Origin: Chloroflexus aggregans DSM 9485
GTDB lineage: Bacteria; Chloroflexota; Chloroflexia; Chloroflexales; Chloroflexaceae
DNA length: 64,000 bases
Direction of reading: 5' to 3'
Assembly: GCF_000021945.1 (NCBI RefSeq)
Contig: NC_011831.1
Location: 3,547,353 to 3,611,352, forward strand
How positions within the stretch are numbered: the first letter of the stretch is position 1; the number at the start of each line of letters is the position of its first letter. A program made the position numbers and the translations under genes. Positions 1 to 10,012 of this stretch are shown here, in pieces. The notes under the pieces were generated by a model, which ran no database searches, had not been told where the DNA came from, and worked only from the letters and a program-made list of their open reading frames with translations.

Positions 1-45
1 GGTTGCTGTGTGCCGATAACGATACGACAACAGGAGAAAGTCACG

Positions 46-2565
46 ATGACGATGGTTGAGACTAACATCAAGACAATGTCGGTGTTCGCTAATCCCACTC
101 CGACGCTATCACGCGAAGATATTGCTGACGCAGTACGGCGTGCCGAGCAGCGGATTGCGCCTCTCTGGCCGTTACGCAATTTTGTCGCAGTAAACCCTTA
201 CCTCGGTTTGATCGATCACTCATTTGCGCAAGCCGCCCATGTGTTGGCTTGTCGGGCCGGCGCCCGGATGACGTTGCCGCGCTCGTTTTATGCGCAAGCA
301 ATCGCATGTGGTCGGATTACCGATGACGATCTCGCTGCCGCTTTGGCGGAGGGCATTCCCTTCCGCAATGCGCCGGAGACGGTTGCCGCTTTAAAGGCGT
401 TTGCCCGCGACAATGCACCAGAGCCGGTAGGCAATGTCCTGCCAACGGTTGCCGATCTGGCGGCAAAGGTGACCGGCAGCAATTGGTCTACAATCGTAAC
501 CGACTCCATCTCGAACTGGGCCGGTGCGTACTTCGATCAAGGTCAATCGTACTGGCGCTCACCGTGGGCGAAGCTGCCGGCATACGAGGCGTGGCGGGCC
601 GAAGCAGCGTTTGATCGCACACCTCTGGTGCGTGGTGCGCGCGCTTTTCATCGTGTGTTGCGCGCTATGCCCGGCACCGCAGCCGAGACGATCGCCGTTG
701 CGATAGAACAGTTGCAGGTTCCGGCGACCGGTTTGGAGGCGTATCTCCATCGGTTGTTGCTTTCAATCCACGGCTGGGCCAGCTATGCCCGCTATCTCCG
801 TTGGGAAGCAGAATTGTATGGTGGTCACGATAAGACGCTGACCGATCTGCTGGCCATTCGGCTGGTATGGGAAGTGGCATTGTGGCAGAGTTTTGCCCGC
901 GATGGGGTCGCCGCTGCGTGGGAGCGGTCGATCGATGAGATGCGCCACGGGCAAGACGACGACGAGTATAAGCGTGTGCTAGGTGGTGATCTGTTGCTGC
1001 AACGAGCATTTGAGTACGCTTACCGGCGCCAATTGTTTGCGCAACTCGGTGTGGCAGCACCGGGCACGCCCGTAACCCGCAAGCGCGTGCAAGCCGCTTT
1101 CTGCATTGATGTGCGCTCTGAGATCTTCCGCCGGGCGCTTGAAACAGTGTCTGGCGAGATCGAGACGATAGGCTTCGCCGGATTTTTCGGTTTTCCAATC
1201 GAGTACATTCCATTGGCCGAGGTGGAAGGTGGCGCCCAGTGTCCGGTTTTGCTGACACCACAATTCGTTATTACCGAATCGGTTGACGGTGCTACGCCAT
1301 CTGAAGTGGAAGCGGCCATCACCAAGCGCGCGATGCGTCAGCGTGTGGCTAAGGCGTGGCGTATGTTCAAATTTGCTCCGGTCTCGTGCTTTGGTTTCGT
1401 AGGGCCGGTTGGTTTGGCCTATGTGCGCAAATTGCTGCTCGACACGCTGGGCATAACCCGCCCGGTGCCGCATCCGGCAACCTTCGGTCTTGATGGACAA
1501 ACGCGCGCACGAGTTAAGCCGAGCCTCGAACCGCGCCCGTTCAATGGACGACTGATCGGCATGTCGCTCCCACAGCGGATCGCTGCCGCAGCCGGCGCGC
1601 TTAAGGCGATGTCACTGACCGACAACTTTGCCCGGATCGTACTATTGGCCGGTCACGGCTCGACTACCGTCAATAATCCACACGCGACCGGTCTCGACTG
1701 TGGCGCGTGTGGTGGGCACACGGGCGAGGCGAACGTGCGGGTCGCCGTGCAGATTCTCAACGATCCGGCGGTGCGAGCCGGTCTGCGCGAGCACGGAATC
1801 GTTATTCCCTCCGACACGGTATTTGTAGCCGGTCTCCATGACACGACGACCGATGATGTGACCATCTTTGACAAGGGTGATATTCCGGCCAGCCATGCCG
1901 ATGATCTCCAGCGGTTGGAACGTGATCTGGTCGCCGCCGGTCGGTTGGCGCGGGCCGAGCGGGCAGCCCTGCTCAACGTCGACCGCAACACCGATATTGA
2001 CCGGGCGGTGCGTCGGCGTAGCACCGACTGGTCGCAGGTACGGCCAGAGTGGGGGCTGGCCGGGTGTGCCGCTTTTATTGCTGCACCCCGTGAGCGCACC
2101 GCCGGCATCTCGCTCGATGGGCGCGCTTTCCTGCACAATTATAACTGGCGGCAAGACGGCGACTTCAGCGTACTGGAGCTGATCATGACCGCGCCGATGA
2201 TTGTGGCGAGCTGGATCAATCTGCAATACTTCGGCTCAACGGTGGATAATCGGGTTTTTGGGAGTGGCAACAAGACGCTGCACAACGTGGTCGGGACGCT
2301 TGGCGTTCTTGAAGGCAACGGTGGCGATTTGCGGGTTGGGCTACCGTGGCAGTCGGTCCATGACGGTAAGCGGTACGTGCATGAACCGATCCGTCTGCAC
2401 GTTCTCATCGAAGCACCGATTGAGGCAATGACGGCTATTATCACCAAGCACGAACAGGTACAACAACTGCTTGATAACGATTGGCTCTACCTGTTCGCAA
2501 TCGGTGAAAACGGTAAGGTTACTCACCGATATACCGGTGGGTTACGGTGGGAAACGTGCGCATAA
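46..2565 (+). CDS. dabA: DabA-family (UPF0753/DUF2309) inorganic carbon transporter subunit
   Basis: This is the zinc-binding, carbonic-anhydrase-like subunit of the DAB energy-coupled CO2/bicarbonate accumulation complex. The metal-site motifs are visible: CIDVRSE supplies C353 and D355, AGHGS supplies H537 and DCGACGGH supplies C552, with the same 15-residue His-Cys spacing as the characterised family member. The ATG at 46 is preferred because AGGAG lies at 32-36; an in-frame GTG at 10 would add 12 residues but sits upstream of that site. The partner membrane subunit DabB, a proton-channel protein related to NuoL, is not adjacent inside the window and may lie just upstream. The gene converges on lon. 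The family assignment is firm; carbon uptake as the role is inferred. Confidence 0.9.
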   Translation: MTMVETNIKTMSVFANPTPTLSREDIADAVRRAEQRIAPLWPLRNFVAVNPYLGLIDHSFAQAAHVLACRAGARMTLPRSFYAQAIACGRITDDDLAAALAEGIPFRNAPETVAALKAFARDNAPEPVGNVLPTVADLAAKVTGSNWSTIVTDSISNWAGAYFDQGQSYWRSPWAKLPAYEAWRAEAAFDRTPLVRGARAFHRVLRAMPGTAAETIAVAIEQLQVPATGLEAYLHRLLLSIHGWASYARYLRWEAELYGGHDKTLTDLLAIRLVWEVALWQSFARDGVAAAWERSIDEMRHGQDDDEYKRVLGGDLLLQRAFEYAYRRQLFAQLGVAAPGTPVTRKRVQAAFCIDVRSEIFRRALETVSGEIETIGFAGFFGFPIEYIPLAEVEGGAQCPVLLTPQFVITESVDGATPSEVEAAITKRAMRQRVAKAWRMFKFAPVSCFGFVGPVGLAYVRKLLLDTLGITRPVPHPATFGLDGQTRARVKPSLEPRPFNGRLIGMSLPQRIAAAAGALKAMSLTDNFARIVLLAGHGSTTVNNPHATGLDCGACGGHTGEANVRVAVQILNDPAVRAGLREHGIVIPSDTVFVAGLHDTTTDDVTIFDKGDIPASHADDLQRLERDLVAAGRLARAERAALLNVDRNTDIDRAVRRRSTDWSQVRPEWGLAGCAAFIAAPRERTAGISLDGRAFLHNYNWRQDGDFSVLELIMTAPMIVASWINLQYFGSTVDNRVFGSGNKTLHNVVGTLGVLEGNGGDLRVGLPWQSVHDGKRYVHEPIRLHVLIEAPIEAMTAIITKHEQVQQLLDNDWLYLFAIGENGKVTHRYTGGLRWETCA

Positions 2566-2589
2566 CCACGGATGTCATCTTAGGGCTAC

Positions 2590-2619
2590 GGTCGGGGCGC
2601 AGGGACGTGCGCCCCGACC
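2590..2619. terminator. Bidirectional hairpin between dabA and lon
   Basis: A perfect 11-bp stem (2590-2600 with 2609-2619) encloses an 8-nt loop. It sits between two convergent stop codons, and the lon stop begins four bases beyond it. There is no long T tract on either side, so it may act as a terminator or an mRNA 3' end stabiliser for both genes. Confidence 0.7.
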
Positions 2620-2622
2620 ACG

Positions 2623-5061
2623 TCATGATACCGGCACCTCGTCGGTACGGGGTGGTATCGTAATGACCGGCGCGTTTTCACCCGGCGGCAACAGAGCAAT
2701 ATTCAACACTTCATCGAGAGTCTCAACCGGAATAAACGTCATCTCAGTGCTCACCTTCGGTGGCAGATCATCGAGATCGTGTATATTGCGCTTCGGTAAA
2801 ATGATCGTGCGAATACCGGCTCGATGCGCACCAAGCGCCTTCTCTTTAATACCACCGATCGGCAACACTCGTCCGCGCAACGAGATTTCACCGGTCATTG
2901 CCAGATCATCACGCACCAGGCGACCGGTTGCCGCCGAAGCCAATGCGGTTGCTATCGTAATACCGGCCGAGGGGCCATCTTTCGGTACTGCGCCTGCCGG
3001 CACGTGAATATGAATGGCATGGTTCTCGAAAAAGCTCGGCTCAATCCCAAGCGAGCGCGCCCGTGAACGGACATATGTCAGCGCGGCTTCGGCGCTTTCG
3101 CGCATCACATCACCGAGCTGGCCGGTGATGATCAACTCCTTCTTTCCTTCGACCGCACTGGCCTCAACAAAGATAATATCACCACCGACCGGCGTCCAGA
3201 CCAACCCAATCGCGACACCGGGTTGATCGATCCGTTCGCGAGTCTCGTTGGTGAAGCGCGGGCGCCCCAAGGCAGTGCGCACGAAGGCAGCATCAACCAC
3301 AAACGGCAGGTTGGCCGGGTCAATCTCGCCCTCACTGAGGCGACGGGCCACCTTACGCAACACTGCACCAATCGAGCGTTCGAGGTTACGCACACCGGCT
3401 TCGCGCGTATATTCATTAATAATGCAGCGCAATGCCTCTTCGCTTACCGTTGCCTCATCGGGGCGCAGGCCATTGGCACGCAACTGTCGTGGCACCAGAT
3501 GGCTCAGGGCAATTTGCACCTTCTCATCCTCGATATAGCCGGAGAGTTCGATCACCTCCATCCGATCGCGCAATGCCGGTGGCACCGTATCCCACGTGTT
3601 CGCCGTAGCGAGGAACAGCACCCGTGAGAGATCAAAGGGTAGGTTGAGATAGTGATCGGTAAAGGTATGGTTCTGCTCCGGGTCGAGTACTTCGAGCAGC
3701 GCGGCTGCCGGGTCGCCACGGTAATCAATGCCGAGTTTATCGATCTCATCGAGCAAGATCACCGGATCGGCCGTACCGGCGCGACGCAGCTCTTGAATAA
3801 TCCGCCCCGGCTGCGAACCAATATACGTGCGGCGAAAGCCGCGCAATTCGGCCTCATCGCGGACTCCACCCAAGCTCATGCGAACAAAGCTTCGCCCCAA
3901 AGCGCGGGCAATACTCTGCCCGAGGCTCGTCTTACCGACACCGGGTGGCCCTACAAACGCGAGTATCGGCTCGCGATTAGCCCGCAGATTCTCTTCGCCC
4001 AACAGCGCACGCCGTTGCTTGACCGCCAGATATTCAAGGATCCGCTCTTTGACCTTCTGCAAGCCGTGGTGGTCTTCGTCCAACACCTGCCGCGTATATG
4101 CAATATCAATCGGCTGGCCGGTGTACTTATTCCACGGTAGTTCGGCCAACCACTCTAGATAGGTACGCACCATTTGATATTCCGGCGAGCTTGCGTTAAT
4201 GCGGGCCAATCGGTTCAGCTCGCGGTCAGCCTCTTTACGGGCCACGTCGGGTAAGTTTGCGGCAGCCAGCTTCTGACGCAGGTCGTCAAGCTCAGCAGCT
4301 TCGCCACCATCTTCTCCTAGCTCCTTCTGAATAGCTTTCAACTGCTGACGCAGATAAAATTCACGCTGCTGCTTCGCGGCGCTCTCTTGCACTTCTTGGC
4401 GGAGGCGCGCTTGCACCTCGAGCAACGCAAACTGCTTGCGGTAAAAATCGCATACCTTACGCAGCCGTTCGACGACATCAAACGTTTCGAGCAAGTCTTG
4501 CCGTTCGGCAAAGGTGTAATCGGGCGAATAGCCGGTATTATCGGCCAGATGACCGGGATCGTCGATAGAGCGCACAAAATTGCGAATCTCTTGGGTCACG
4601 CCGGGCCGCAATTCGAGCACAGCATCGATGGCAGCGTGCGCTTCTACCATCAACTGTTCGAGTTCAGGAGTTCGTTCAAACACATCAGGCCGGCGCGTAA
4701 ACGTAAAGCGTAGGAAGGGCGCAGTCTGCGTCGCTTCCCCCAGTTCGGCCCGCACCAACCCACGCACAACCACCCCGGTCGAACCGTTAGGAAGCGTACC
4801 AAGTTGCTCGATGCGCGCTACTACGCCTACCCGAAAAAACTGCTCGACAATCGGCGCATCAGCCGGCGGGTCGGGTCGGCGGGCCGCCAACAACACATAA
4901 CGACCTTCGCGCACGGCGGCCTCGGCGGCTGGCACACCGAGATCGTCGAGCGTCAAACTCACTACAGTATGCGGGAAGACCACTACTCCTTCTAGTGGAA
5001 TCAGTGGCAGAGTCTCAGGTGTCTCTTCGTTCGGTTGGTCGTGCAGCGTCTCGTCACTCAT
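2623..5061 (-). CDS. lon: Lon ATP-dependent protease (LonA type)
   Basis: Cytoplasmic AAA+ serine protease that degrades damaged and regulatory proteins. Order of domains: N-terminal substrate-binding LON domain starting at [12 protein letters not shown], a coiled-coil linker, an AAA+ module with Walker [10 protein letters not shown], and a C-terminal protease domain with the PKDGPSAGI serine (about S698) and the KEK lysine (about K741). The start at 5061 (MSDETLHDQ) is chosen because GGGAG precedes it at proper spacing. A longer frame opening at 5151 would begin upstream of the promoter at 5110-5138. Length, 812 residues, is normal for LonA. It converges on dabA. Confidence 0.95.
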   Translation of the reverse strand: MSDETLHDQPNEETPETLPLIPLEGVVVFPHTVVSLTLDDLGVPAAEAAVREGRYVLLAARRPDPPADAPIVEQFFRVGVVARIEQLGTLPNGSTGVVVRGLVRAELGEATQTAPFLRFTFTRRPDVFERTPELEQLMVEAHAAIDAVLELRPGVTQEIRNFVRSIDDPGHLADNTGYSPDYTFAERQDLLETFDVVERLRKVCDFYRKQFALLEVQARLRQEVQESAAKQQREFYLRQQLKAIQKELGEDGGEAAELDDLRQKLAAANLPDVARKEADRELNRLARINASSPEYQMVRTYLEWLAELPWNKYTGQPIDIAYTRQVLDEDHHGLQKVKERILEYLAVKQRRALLGEENLRANREPILAFVGPPGVGKTSLGQSIARALGRSFVRMSLGGVRDEAELRGFRRTYIGSQPGRIIQELRRAGTADPVILLDEIDKLGIDYRGDPAAALLEVLDPEQNHTFTDHYLNLPFDLSRVLFLATANTWDTVPPALRDRMEVIELSGYIEDEKVQIALSHLVPRQLRANGLRPDEATVSEEALRCIINEYTREAGVRNLERSIGAVLRKVARRLSEGEIDPANLPFVVDAAFVRTALGRPRFTNETRERIDQPGVAIGLVWTPVGGDIIFVEASAVEGKKELIITGQLGDVMRESAEAALTYVRSRARSLGIEPSFFENHAIHIHVPAGAVPKDGPSAGITIATALASAATGRLVRDDLAMTGEISLRGRVLPIGGIKEKALGAHRAGIRTIILPKRNIHDLDDLPPKVSTEMTFIPVETLDEVLNIALLPPGENAPVITIPPRTDEVPVS

Positions 5062-5082
5062 AGCGCGTCTCCCGATTGGTAA

Positions 5083-5100
5083 GCGGAACAACAATTCCGC
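5083..5100 (-). promoter_or_regulatory. Inverted repeat in the lon 5' leader
   Basis: GCGGAA and TTCCGC form a perfect 6-bp inverted repeat with a 6-nt centre, between the lon promoter and its start codon. It could be an operator or a small 5'-UTR hairpin. It is not the CIRCE element, whose half-site differs. Confidence 0.4.
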
Positions 5101-5109
5101 ACTATTGGT

Positions 5110-5138
5110 ATTGTGAAACGCGCTCGAAAGCGTGTCAA
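5110..5138 (-). promoter_or_regulatory. lon sigma70-type promoter
   Basis: Read on the minus strand, TTGACA (5133-5138) is followed after 17 nt by CACAAT (5110-5115). Its position about 50 nt upstream of the 5061 start fixes that start. Confidence 0.75.
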
Positions 5139-5165
5139 TGGTAGCGGCCAAGTTCTAGTGAAACT

Positions 5166-5401
5166 CTAACAGTAGAGGCGCAAAAGAAGCAAAGGCGCAG
5201 AGATTGTAAACGCAAAGGCGCAAAGGACGCAGAGAGCGCAGCATATGTAAACGCAAAGGCGCAAAGGACGCGAAGGACGCAGAGCGTTTTATAGGGATAA
5301 CCCCAAGTACGCTCTTGCCCAACCTAAAAACCTTCGCGTCCTTTGCGCTCGTGGCGCCTTTGCGTTGAGCGTCCTCTGCGTCTCGGATCGCTTTGCGCCT
5401 T
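5166..5401. repeat. Intergenic CGCAAAGGCGCAAAG-type repeat, copy 1 (left flank of fru island)
   Basis: The gap between lon and the DeoR-type gene holds no gene. It carries several degenerate direct copies of CGCAAAGGCGCAAAGGACGC, then a unique core containing TATAGGGATAACCCC (about 5288-5305), then the same repeats in inverted orientation (5331-5400). The two arms could pair into a long imperfect stem. The core and right arm at 5286-5365 closely match 11536-11614. No transposase or target duplication is visible. Confidence 0.85.
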
Positions 5402-6199
5402 CTACACCAGCATGACCCGCACGCCGGCCTCCTCCATTCGTCGTAGATCGATCTCGGGCAGGTCGGTGTCGGTAATCACCGTTTCGATCGACTCAAACGG
5501 CAAGACCTTAATAAACCCGCGTCGTTGCCACTTACTCGAATCGGCTAACAGAATGATCCGACGTGCAGCCCGTGCCAACGCGCGTTTGGTTTGGGCAATC
5601 TCGCTGGTCGAGTCGGTCACACCGTAGCTTGCATCGACCGACTCGGCAGCGAGAAACAGTTTCTCGACGACTAAATGACCCAAACTCTGTTCAACCAGTG
5701 GGCCTAAGGTGCCAAAGGTGGCGTAATGCACCATCCCACCGAGCATCCAGACCTGCACGTCGTTTAGATGGCGTAACTCAATCACCACATTGAGAGCGTT
5801 AGTAACGACCGTCAGCGGAGTACGTTGGCGCAGATGCTTTACCATCTCGACCACTGTCGTCCCAGCGTCGAGCAAGATGGTATCGCCGGGATTGACAAAC
5901 TGCGCAGCAGCGGCTCCAATGCGTGCTTTCGCTTCGAGGCGAAGACCGGTTCGCTGCTCAAAGGCAATGAGCGCGCTCGTGGTCGGTAGAGCAACGGCAC
6001 CGCCGTGATCGCGGATCAATACCCCTTCCCGTTCGAGCGCAGCCAGATCATTGCGGATCGTCACCGGTGTAACCCCGAAAAACTCGGCCAATTCGTTCAC
6101 CCGCACCGAACCACGTTGACGGACAAGCTCGGCAATTCGACTGCGCCGGTCGAGCATCAGTGGGCTGCGGTCGCCGGTTATCGGATCATCGCTGGGCAT
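5402..6199 (-). CDS. fruR: DeoR/GlpR-family repressor, probable fructose operon regulator FruR
   Basis: DNA-binding sugar-phosphate-responsive repressor. The N-terminal DeoR helix-turn-helix (RIAELVRQRGSVRVNELAEF, then TPVTIRNDLAALE) is followed by a GlpR-type sensor domain with AAAQFVNPGDTILLDAGTT. The ATG at 6199 has GTGGAG about 8 nt upstream. It is divergent from the fructose PTS operon, and four copies of TTTCGTT lie in the shared intergenic region, two just downstream of its own -10 and one inside the PTS promoter. This supports control of both units, with fructose 1-phosphate as the likely effector (inferred from known FruR proteins of this family). Confidence 0.85.
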   Translation of the reverse strand: MPSDDPITGDRSPLMLDRRSRIAELVRQRGSVRVNELAEFFGVTPVTIRNDLAALEREGVLIRDHGGAVALPTTSALIAFEQRTGLRLEAKARIGAAAAQFVNPGDTILLDAGTTVVEMVKHLRQRTPLTVVTNALNVVIELRHLNDVQVWMLGGMVHYATFGTLGPLVEQSLGHLVVEKLFLAAESVDASYGVTDSTSEIAQTKRALARAARRIILLADSSKWQRRGFIKVLPFESIETVITDTDLPEIDLRRMEEAGVRVMLV

Positions 6200-6223
6200 C
6201 TATCTATCTCCACTTGCGATAGG

Positions 6224-6235
6224 TTTCGTTTCGTT
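6224..6235. promoter_or_regulatory. Two overlapping TTTCGTT operator candidates at the fruR promoter
   Basis: TTTCGTT occurs at 6224-6230 and again at 6229-6235, immediately downstream of the fruR -10. That position suits autorepression. Confidence 0.55.
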
Positions 6236-6243
6236 ACGTAGCT

Positions 6244-6273
6244 ATTGTACGTTGCCGGTATGCAAGGCGTCAA
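6244..6273 (-). promoter_or_regulatory. fruR promoter
   Basis: On the minus strand TTGACG (6268-6273) is separated by 18 nt from TACAAT (6244-6249). The presumed transcription start falls beside the TTTCGTT pair. Confidence 0.65.
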
Positions 6274-6359
6274 GGTGCATAAATTATCACTTACAGCAAG
6301 TGGTATGGAAGCGCGACACAACTGTTCAGTACGAAAAGAAATTAAACAAAAATATAATC

Positions 6360-6389
6360 TTGACAAAACGAAATCATATGATAAGATAA
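6360..6389 (+). promoter_or_regulatory. fruBKA promoter with embedded operator
   Basis: TTGACA at 6360-6365 is followed after 16 nt by TAAGAT (6382-6387). AACGAAA (reverse of TTTCGTT) lies at 6367-6373 inside the spacer, and a further TTTCGTT lies downstream at 6426-6432. The 5' leader to the first ATG is about 160 nt; no riboswitch was recognised in it. Confidence 0.6.
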
Positions 6390-6556
6390 GAGCATCAAAC
6401 GATATTCAACGTCTTATCTACACTGTTTCGTTGTTGAACGTACCGGCAATCTCGCCTCACCGCTGCGCACATGCCGTGGCGAGTTGTCGAAAACCGCACG
6501 TCGATGTGGTTTTGGTCTATTCAGCCTTTGCGGGCTGAAGCACAGAGGAGTGCTAT

Positions 6557-9016
6557 ATGCTACAGCTCACGGCTGCGAGCGTTCGCCTCGGCGCAAGAGC
6601 CGCCTCGAAGGAAGAGGCGATCCGACAAGTCGGGCAGGTGTTAGTCCAAGCCGGCCATATCAAGCCTGCTTATATTGACAGCATGCTAGCTCGCGAGGCC
6701 TTGGCCAATACCTTCCTCGGCAACGGGATTGCTATTCCGCACGGTAAACCAGAAGACCGCGATTTGATCCTCGAAACCGGTATTGCAGTGTTGCAAGTTC
6801 CAGAGGGCGTACCGTGGAATACCAACGAAACGGCTCGTCTGATTATTGGGATTGCCGCACGGTCTGATGAACATATCGATGTGTTACGCCGTCTCACCCG
6901 CGTGCTCGGTGATGCGGCACTCGTCACCCGGCTTTGTCAGACTCGCGATCCAGCCGATATTGTCGAAGTCTTGACCGGCGAACGACCTACATCCATAGCA
7001 CAACCGGCGACCGATTACGATCATGCCGTACAGGTGGTGATCCACAATCCTACCGGTCTCCACGCTCGCCCGGCCACTGCTTTCGTGGAGACGGCCAAGA
7101 AGTTTCAGGCGGCGATCCGAGTGCGCTACGGTGATGCAGTTGCCGACGGTAAGAGCTTGCTTGGTCTGCTGCAATTGGGCGTCACTGCGGGGGCGATGGT
7201 GACAATATCGGCCCAAGGGCCAGATGCCGATGCTGCACTCGTGGCATTGCAGGCGCTGGTGGCTGCCGGTATGGGTGAAGAGCCGTCCGAAGCGGTTGCA
7301 CCGCGTGTACAGGTGGCGCAACGCGATTGGAAGCCGCAGCACGTCGCTGCAACCATCGAGGGTATCCCGGCGGCTGAGGGGTTGGCGGTGGGTCCGATTC
7401 GCCATTATCGACGGGTACCGTTGGTAGTTACCGATAAACCCGGTGACCGAATGATCGAGGCGGCTGCGCTCGAACAAGCGCTTGTTGCAGCCCGTAATGA
7501 GCTAGCGGTGGTCGCCGATGAAGTGGCACGCCGGTTGGGATCATCGCAGGCAGCCATCTTTCGTGCCCATACCGAGTTGCTTGCCGATCCAGGATTGGTG
7601 CGTGAGACGGTGAGTCGGATTTTTGATGGTCATAGCGCGGCGTGGGCATGGCAGCAGACGATTGCGGCCCGAGTGGCCCAGCTCGCCAGGCTCGATGACC
7701 CGGTGTTAGCCGGGCGGGCGGTTGATCTGAGTGATGCCGGCCAACGGGTTTTGCGGCATCTGTTGGGTCTCGGTGAGATACCGCATCTTAGTCTGGCCGA
7801 GCCGGCGATTATTGTGGCCGATGATCTTACACCCTCTGATACGGCCTCCCTCGATCCCGATAGGGTTTTGGGCTTGTGTACCGCACATGGCGGCCCGACA
7901 TCGCATACCGCGATCATTGCCCGTTCGCTTGGTCTGCCGGCCATCGTTGCTGCCGGCGAGGCGGTGCTCGATGTGCCTGAAGGTACACCGGCCATTCTCG
8001 ACGGGTTCAACGGTGCGTTCTATCTACGACCCTCGGCTGCCGATATCGAGACGGCACGTGCATTGCGGGCCGGCCTTGATCAGGCACAAGCTATCGCGTT
8101 TGCTGTGCGGCATCAACCGGCCATAACTCGTGACGGTGTCCATATTGAGGTCGCTGCTAACGTGAATCGGGTGGCAGATGCTGCACGTGCTATCCAGAAT
8201 GGTGCTGATGGGGTTGGCCTGATGCGTACCGAGTTTCTCTTTCTCGAACGCGATAGCGCTCCTGATGAGGATGAGCAATACCAGGCTTATCGAACAATGG
8301 TCGAGACCATGGCCGGTCGGACGTTGATTATTCGTACTCTCGACATCGGCGGCGATAAAGAAGTACCGTATCTCAATATTCCACGTGAAGACAACTCATT
8401 CCTCGGTATTCGTGGCTTACGGTTGTGTCTGCGTCGCCCAGAACTGTTTGAGCCACAGTTACGGGCGATCTTCCGGGCCGCCAAGCATGGTCCGCTCAAA
8501 ATCATGTTCCCGATGGTCGCGACCTTGGAAGAGGTGCGACAAGCCAAAGCAATTGCCGAGCGTATCCGTGCTGAACTGAACGCGCCGCCGGTTGAGATCG
8601 GGATTATGGTTGAGGTGCCATCGGCGGCGATGCTGGCCGATGTGCTGGCTGCCGAGGTCGATTTCTTCTCAATCGGCACCAACGATCTGACCCAGTATGT
8701 GCTGGCGATGGATCGGCTGCATCCCGAATTGGCCCGCCAAGCCGATAGCCTGCATCCAGCGGTGCTGCGCATGATTGCCCGCACTGTCGAAGGGGCGGCG
8801 AGCGCCGGACGTTGGGTAGGAGTGTGCGGCGGCATCGCCAGCGATCCGTTCGGCGCAGCGATTTTGGTTGGTTTAGGCGTGCATGAGTTGAGCGTCAGCA
8901 TTCCCAGTGTCGCGACCATTAAAGCGCATCTGCGCGGCCTCAGCGTCGCCGAGCTGCGCGAGCTGGCGTGGCGGGCGCTGGCGTGTCGCAGTGCAGCGGA
9001 GGTGCGTGCGCTATGA
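6557..9016 (+). CDS. fruB: PTS multiphosphoryl transfer protein: EIIA(Fru)-HPr-EI fusion
   Basis: This cytoplasmic protein moves phosphate from PEP to the fructose permease using three phosphocarriers in one chain. Residues 1-145 are EIIA(Fru) with the site histidine in IPHGKPED (H62). Residues 155-240 are HPr with GLHARPAT (H169) and the conserved serine region DGKSLLG. Residues 260-819 are Enzyme I with GGPTSHTAIIARS (H450) and a PEP-binding TIM barrel. GAGGAG precedes the ATG. The next gene begins within its stop codon (ATGA), showing translational coupling. The fusion may make a separate ptsH/ptsI pair unnecessary. Length, 819, fits the EIIA-HPr-EI type. Confidence 0.93.
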   Translation: MLQLTAASVRLGARAASKEEAIRQVGQVLVQAGHIKPAYIDSMLAREALANTFLGNGIAIPHGKPEDRDLILETGIAVLQVPEGVPWNTNETARLIIGIAARSDEHIDVLRRLTRVLGDAALVTRLCQTRDPADIVEVLTGERPTSIAQPATDYDHAVQVVIHNPTGLHARPATAFVETAKKFQAAIRVRYGDAVADGKSLLGLLQLGVTAGAMVTISAQGPDADAALVALQALVAAGMGEEPSEAVAPRVQVAQRDWKPQHVAATIEGIPAAEGLAVGPIRHYRRVPLVVTDKPGDRMIEAAALEQALVAARNELAVVADEVARRLGSSQAAIFRAHTELLADPGLVRETVSRIFDGHSAAWAWQQTIAARVAQLARLDDPVLAGRAVDLSDAGQRVLRHLLGLGEIPHLSLAEPAIIVADDLTPSDTASLDPDRVLGLCTAHGGPTSHTAIIARSLGLPAIVAAGEAVLDVPEGTPAILDGFNGAFYLRPSAADIETARALRAGLDQAQAIAFAVRHQPAITRDGVHIEVAANVNRVADAARAIQNGADGVGLMRTEFLFLERDSAPDEDEQYQAYRTMVETMAGRTLIIRTLDIGGDKEVPYLNIPREDNSFLGIRGLRLCLRRPELFEPQLRAIFRAAKHGPLKIMFPMVATLEEVRQAKAIAERIRAELNAPPVEIGIMVEVPSAAMLADVLAAEVDFFSIGTNDLTQYVLAMDRLHPELARQADSLHPAVLRMIARTVEGAASAGRWVGVCGGIASDPFGAAILVGLGVHELSVSIPSVATIKAHLRGLSVAELRELAWRALACRSAAEVRAL

Positions 9017-9981
9017 AGATTGCTACGATTACGCTCAACCCAGCCATCGATCAGACGGTCTTTGTCGATCATTTTCAGCCGAATACGGTGAACCAGGCGC
9101 GGGCGATGCAGCGCGATGCCGGCGGCAAAGGGGTGAATGTGGCGTCGTTTCTGGCCGATTTTGGTCTGAACGTCACTGCTACCGGCTTGCTTGGCGCGGA
9201 AAATCCGCACATTTTTGAGCGCCATTTTGCCGCGAAACGGATTGCCGATCGCTTTGTGCGGGTGCCGGGCGCGACTCGCATCGGGGTCAAGATTGTCGAT
9301 GAGGCTAACCAGCAGACTACCGACATCAATCTGCCCGGTTCGCCGCCGCCTCCCGGCGCGCTCGATGCGCTGCTGGCGGTGATCGATGAGTTAGCAGTCG
9401 ATCACGAGTGGTTTGTCTTGGCTGGTAAGTTGCCTCCCGGCGTGCCGGTGGAGTTTGTGCCGGAATTGGTGGCGCGTTTGTGCCGATTCCACCGCGCCGT
9501 GGCACTCGATGTCAGCGGGCCGGCGCTGGCCGCCGGTTTGTCGGTCCAGCCGGCGCTGGTCAAGCCCAATCTCGACGAGCTGCGCCAGATCGATTTGCTG
9601 GCCGGTGATGGGCTAGAGGCCGCCGCAGTCGCGGCTCGCCGCATCAACCAGATGGGAGTGCCGCTCGTCATTGTTTCAATGGGAGCGCAGGGTGCGATCT
9701 TTAGTGAAGGGACGACGATGCTGCATGCTGCGCCGCCGCCGGTGACGGTCAAGAGCACCGTCGGTGCAGGTGACGCAATGGTCGCCGGTACGATTGCCGG
9801 TCTGGTTGAAGGCTTGACCTTGGCTGAGATTGCCCGCCGCGCGACCGCCTTTTCACTGGCGGCGCTCGGTTCCATCGGCGCGCATTTGCCGCCGCGCGCC
9901 GAATTGATGGCCTTGGCGGCGAAGGTAGTCGTTACAGAGGTTGATCCGGTTGTCACGCCAGTGACGCCTGCTGGTCAATAG
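9013..9981 (+). CDS. fruK: 1-phosphofructokinase
   Basis: PfkB-family kinase converting fructose 1-phosphate, the product of the PTS, to fructose 1,6-bisphosphate. Visible motifs are the N-terminal [10 protein letters not shown] with GGKGVN and the C-terminal anion-hole/catalytic [11 protein letters not shown]. The start at 9013 overlaps the fruB stop by four bases; a longer frame from 8968 lies inside fruB and is rejected. 322 residues is typical. Base composition becomes noticeably richer in G+C at codon third positions from here through fruA compared with genes outside the island. Confidence 0.93.
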   Translation: MKIATITLNPAIDQTVFVDHFQPNTVNQARAMQRDAGGKGVNVASFLADFGLNVTATGLLGAENPHIFERHFAAKRIADRFVRVPGATRIGVKIVDEANQQTTDINLPGSPPPPGALDALLAVIDELAVDHEWFVLAGKLPPGVPVEFVPELVARLCRFHRAVALDVSGPALAAGLSVQPALVKPNLDELRQIDLLAGDGLEAAAVAARRINQMGVPLVIVSMGAQGAIFSEGTTMLHAAPPPVTVKSTVGAGDAMVAGTIAGLVEGLTLAEIARRATAFSLAALGSIGAHLPPRAELMALAAKVVVTEVDPVVTPVTPAGQ

Positions 9982-10012
9982 GTGGAATGGAAGGAGCAGA
10001 GGGAGGAACATC

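Noticed and set aside
5062-5151. Longer lon start at 5151
   Set aside because: A strong promoter lies inside this stretch and the GGGAG-preceded ATG at 5061 fits the family.
8287-9225. Long antisense frame (312 codons) inside fruB and fruK
   Set aside because: It is the shadow of a well-supported gene, has no ribosome site and no recognisable domain.
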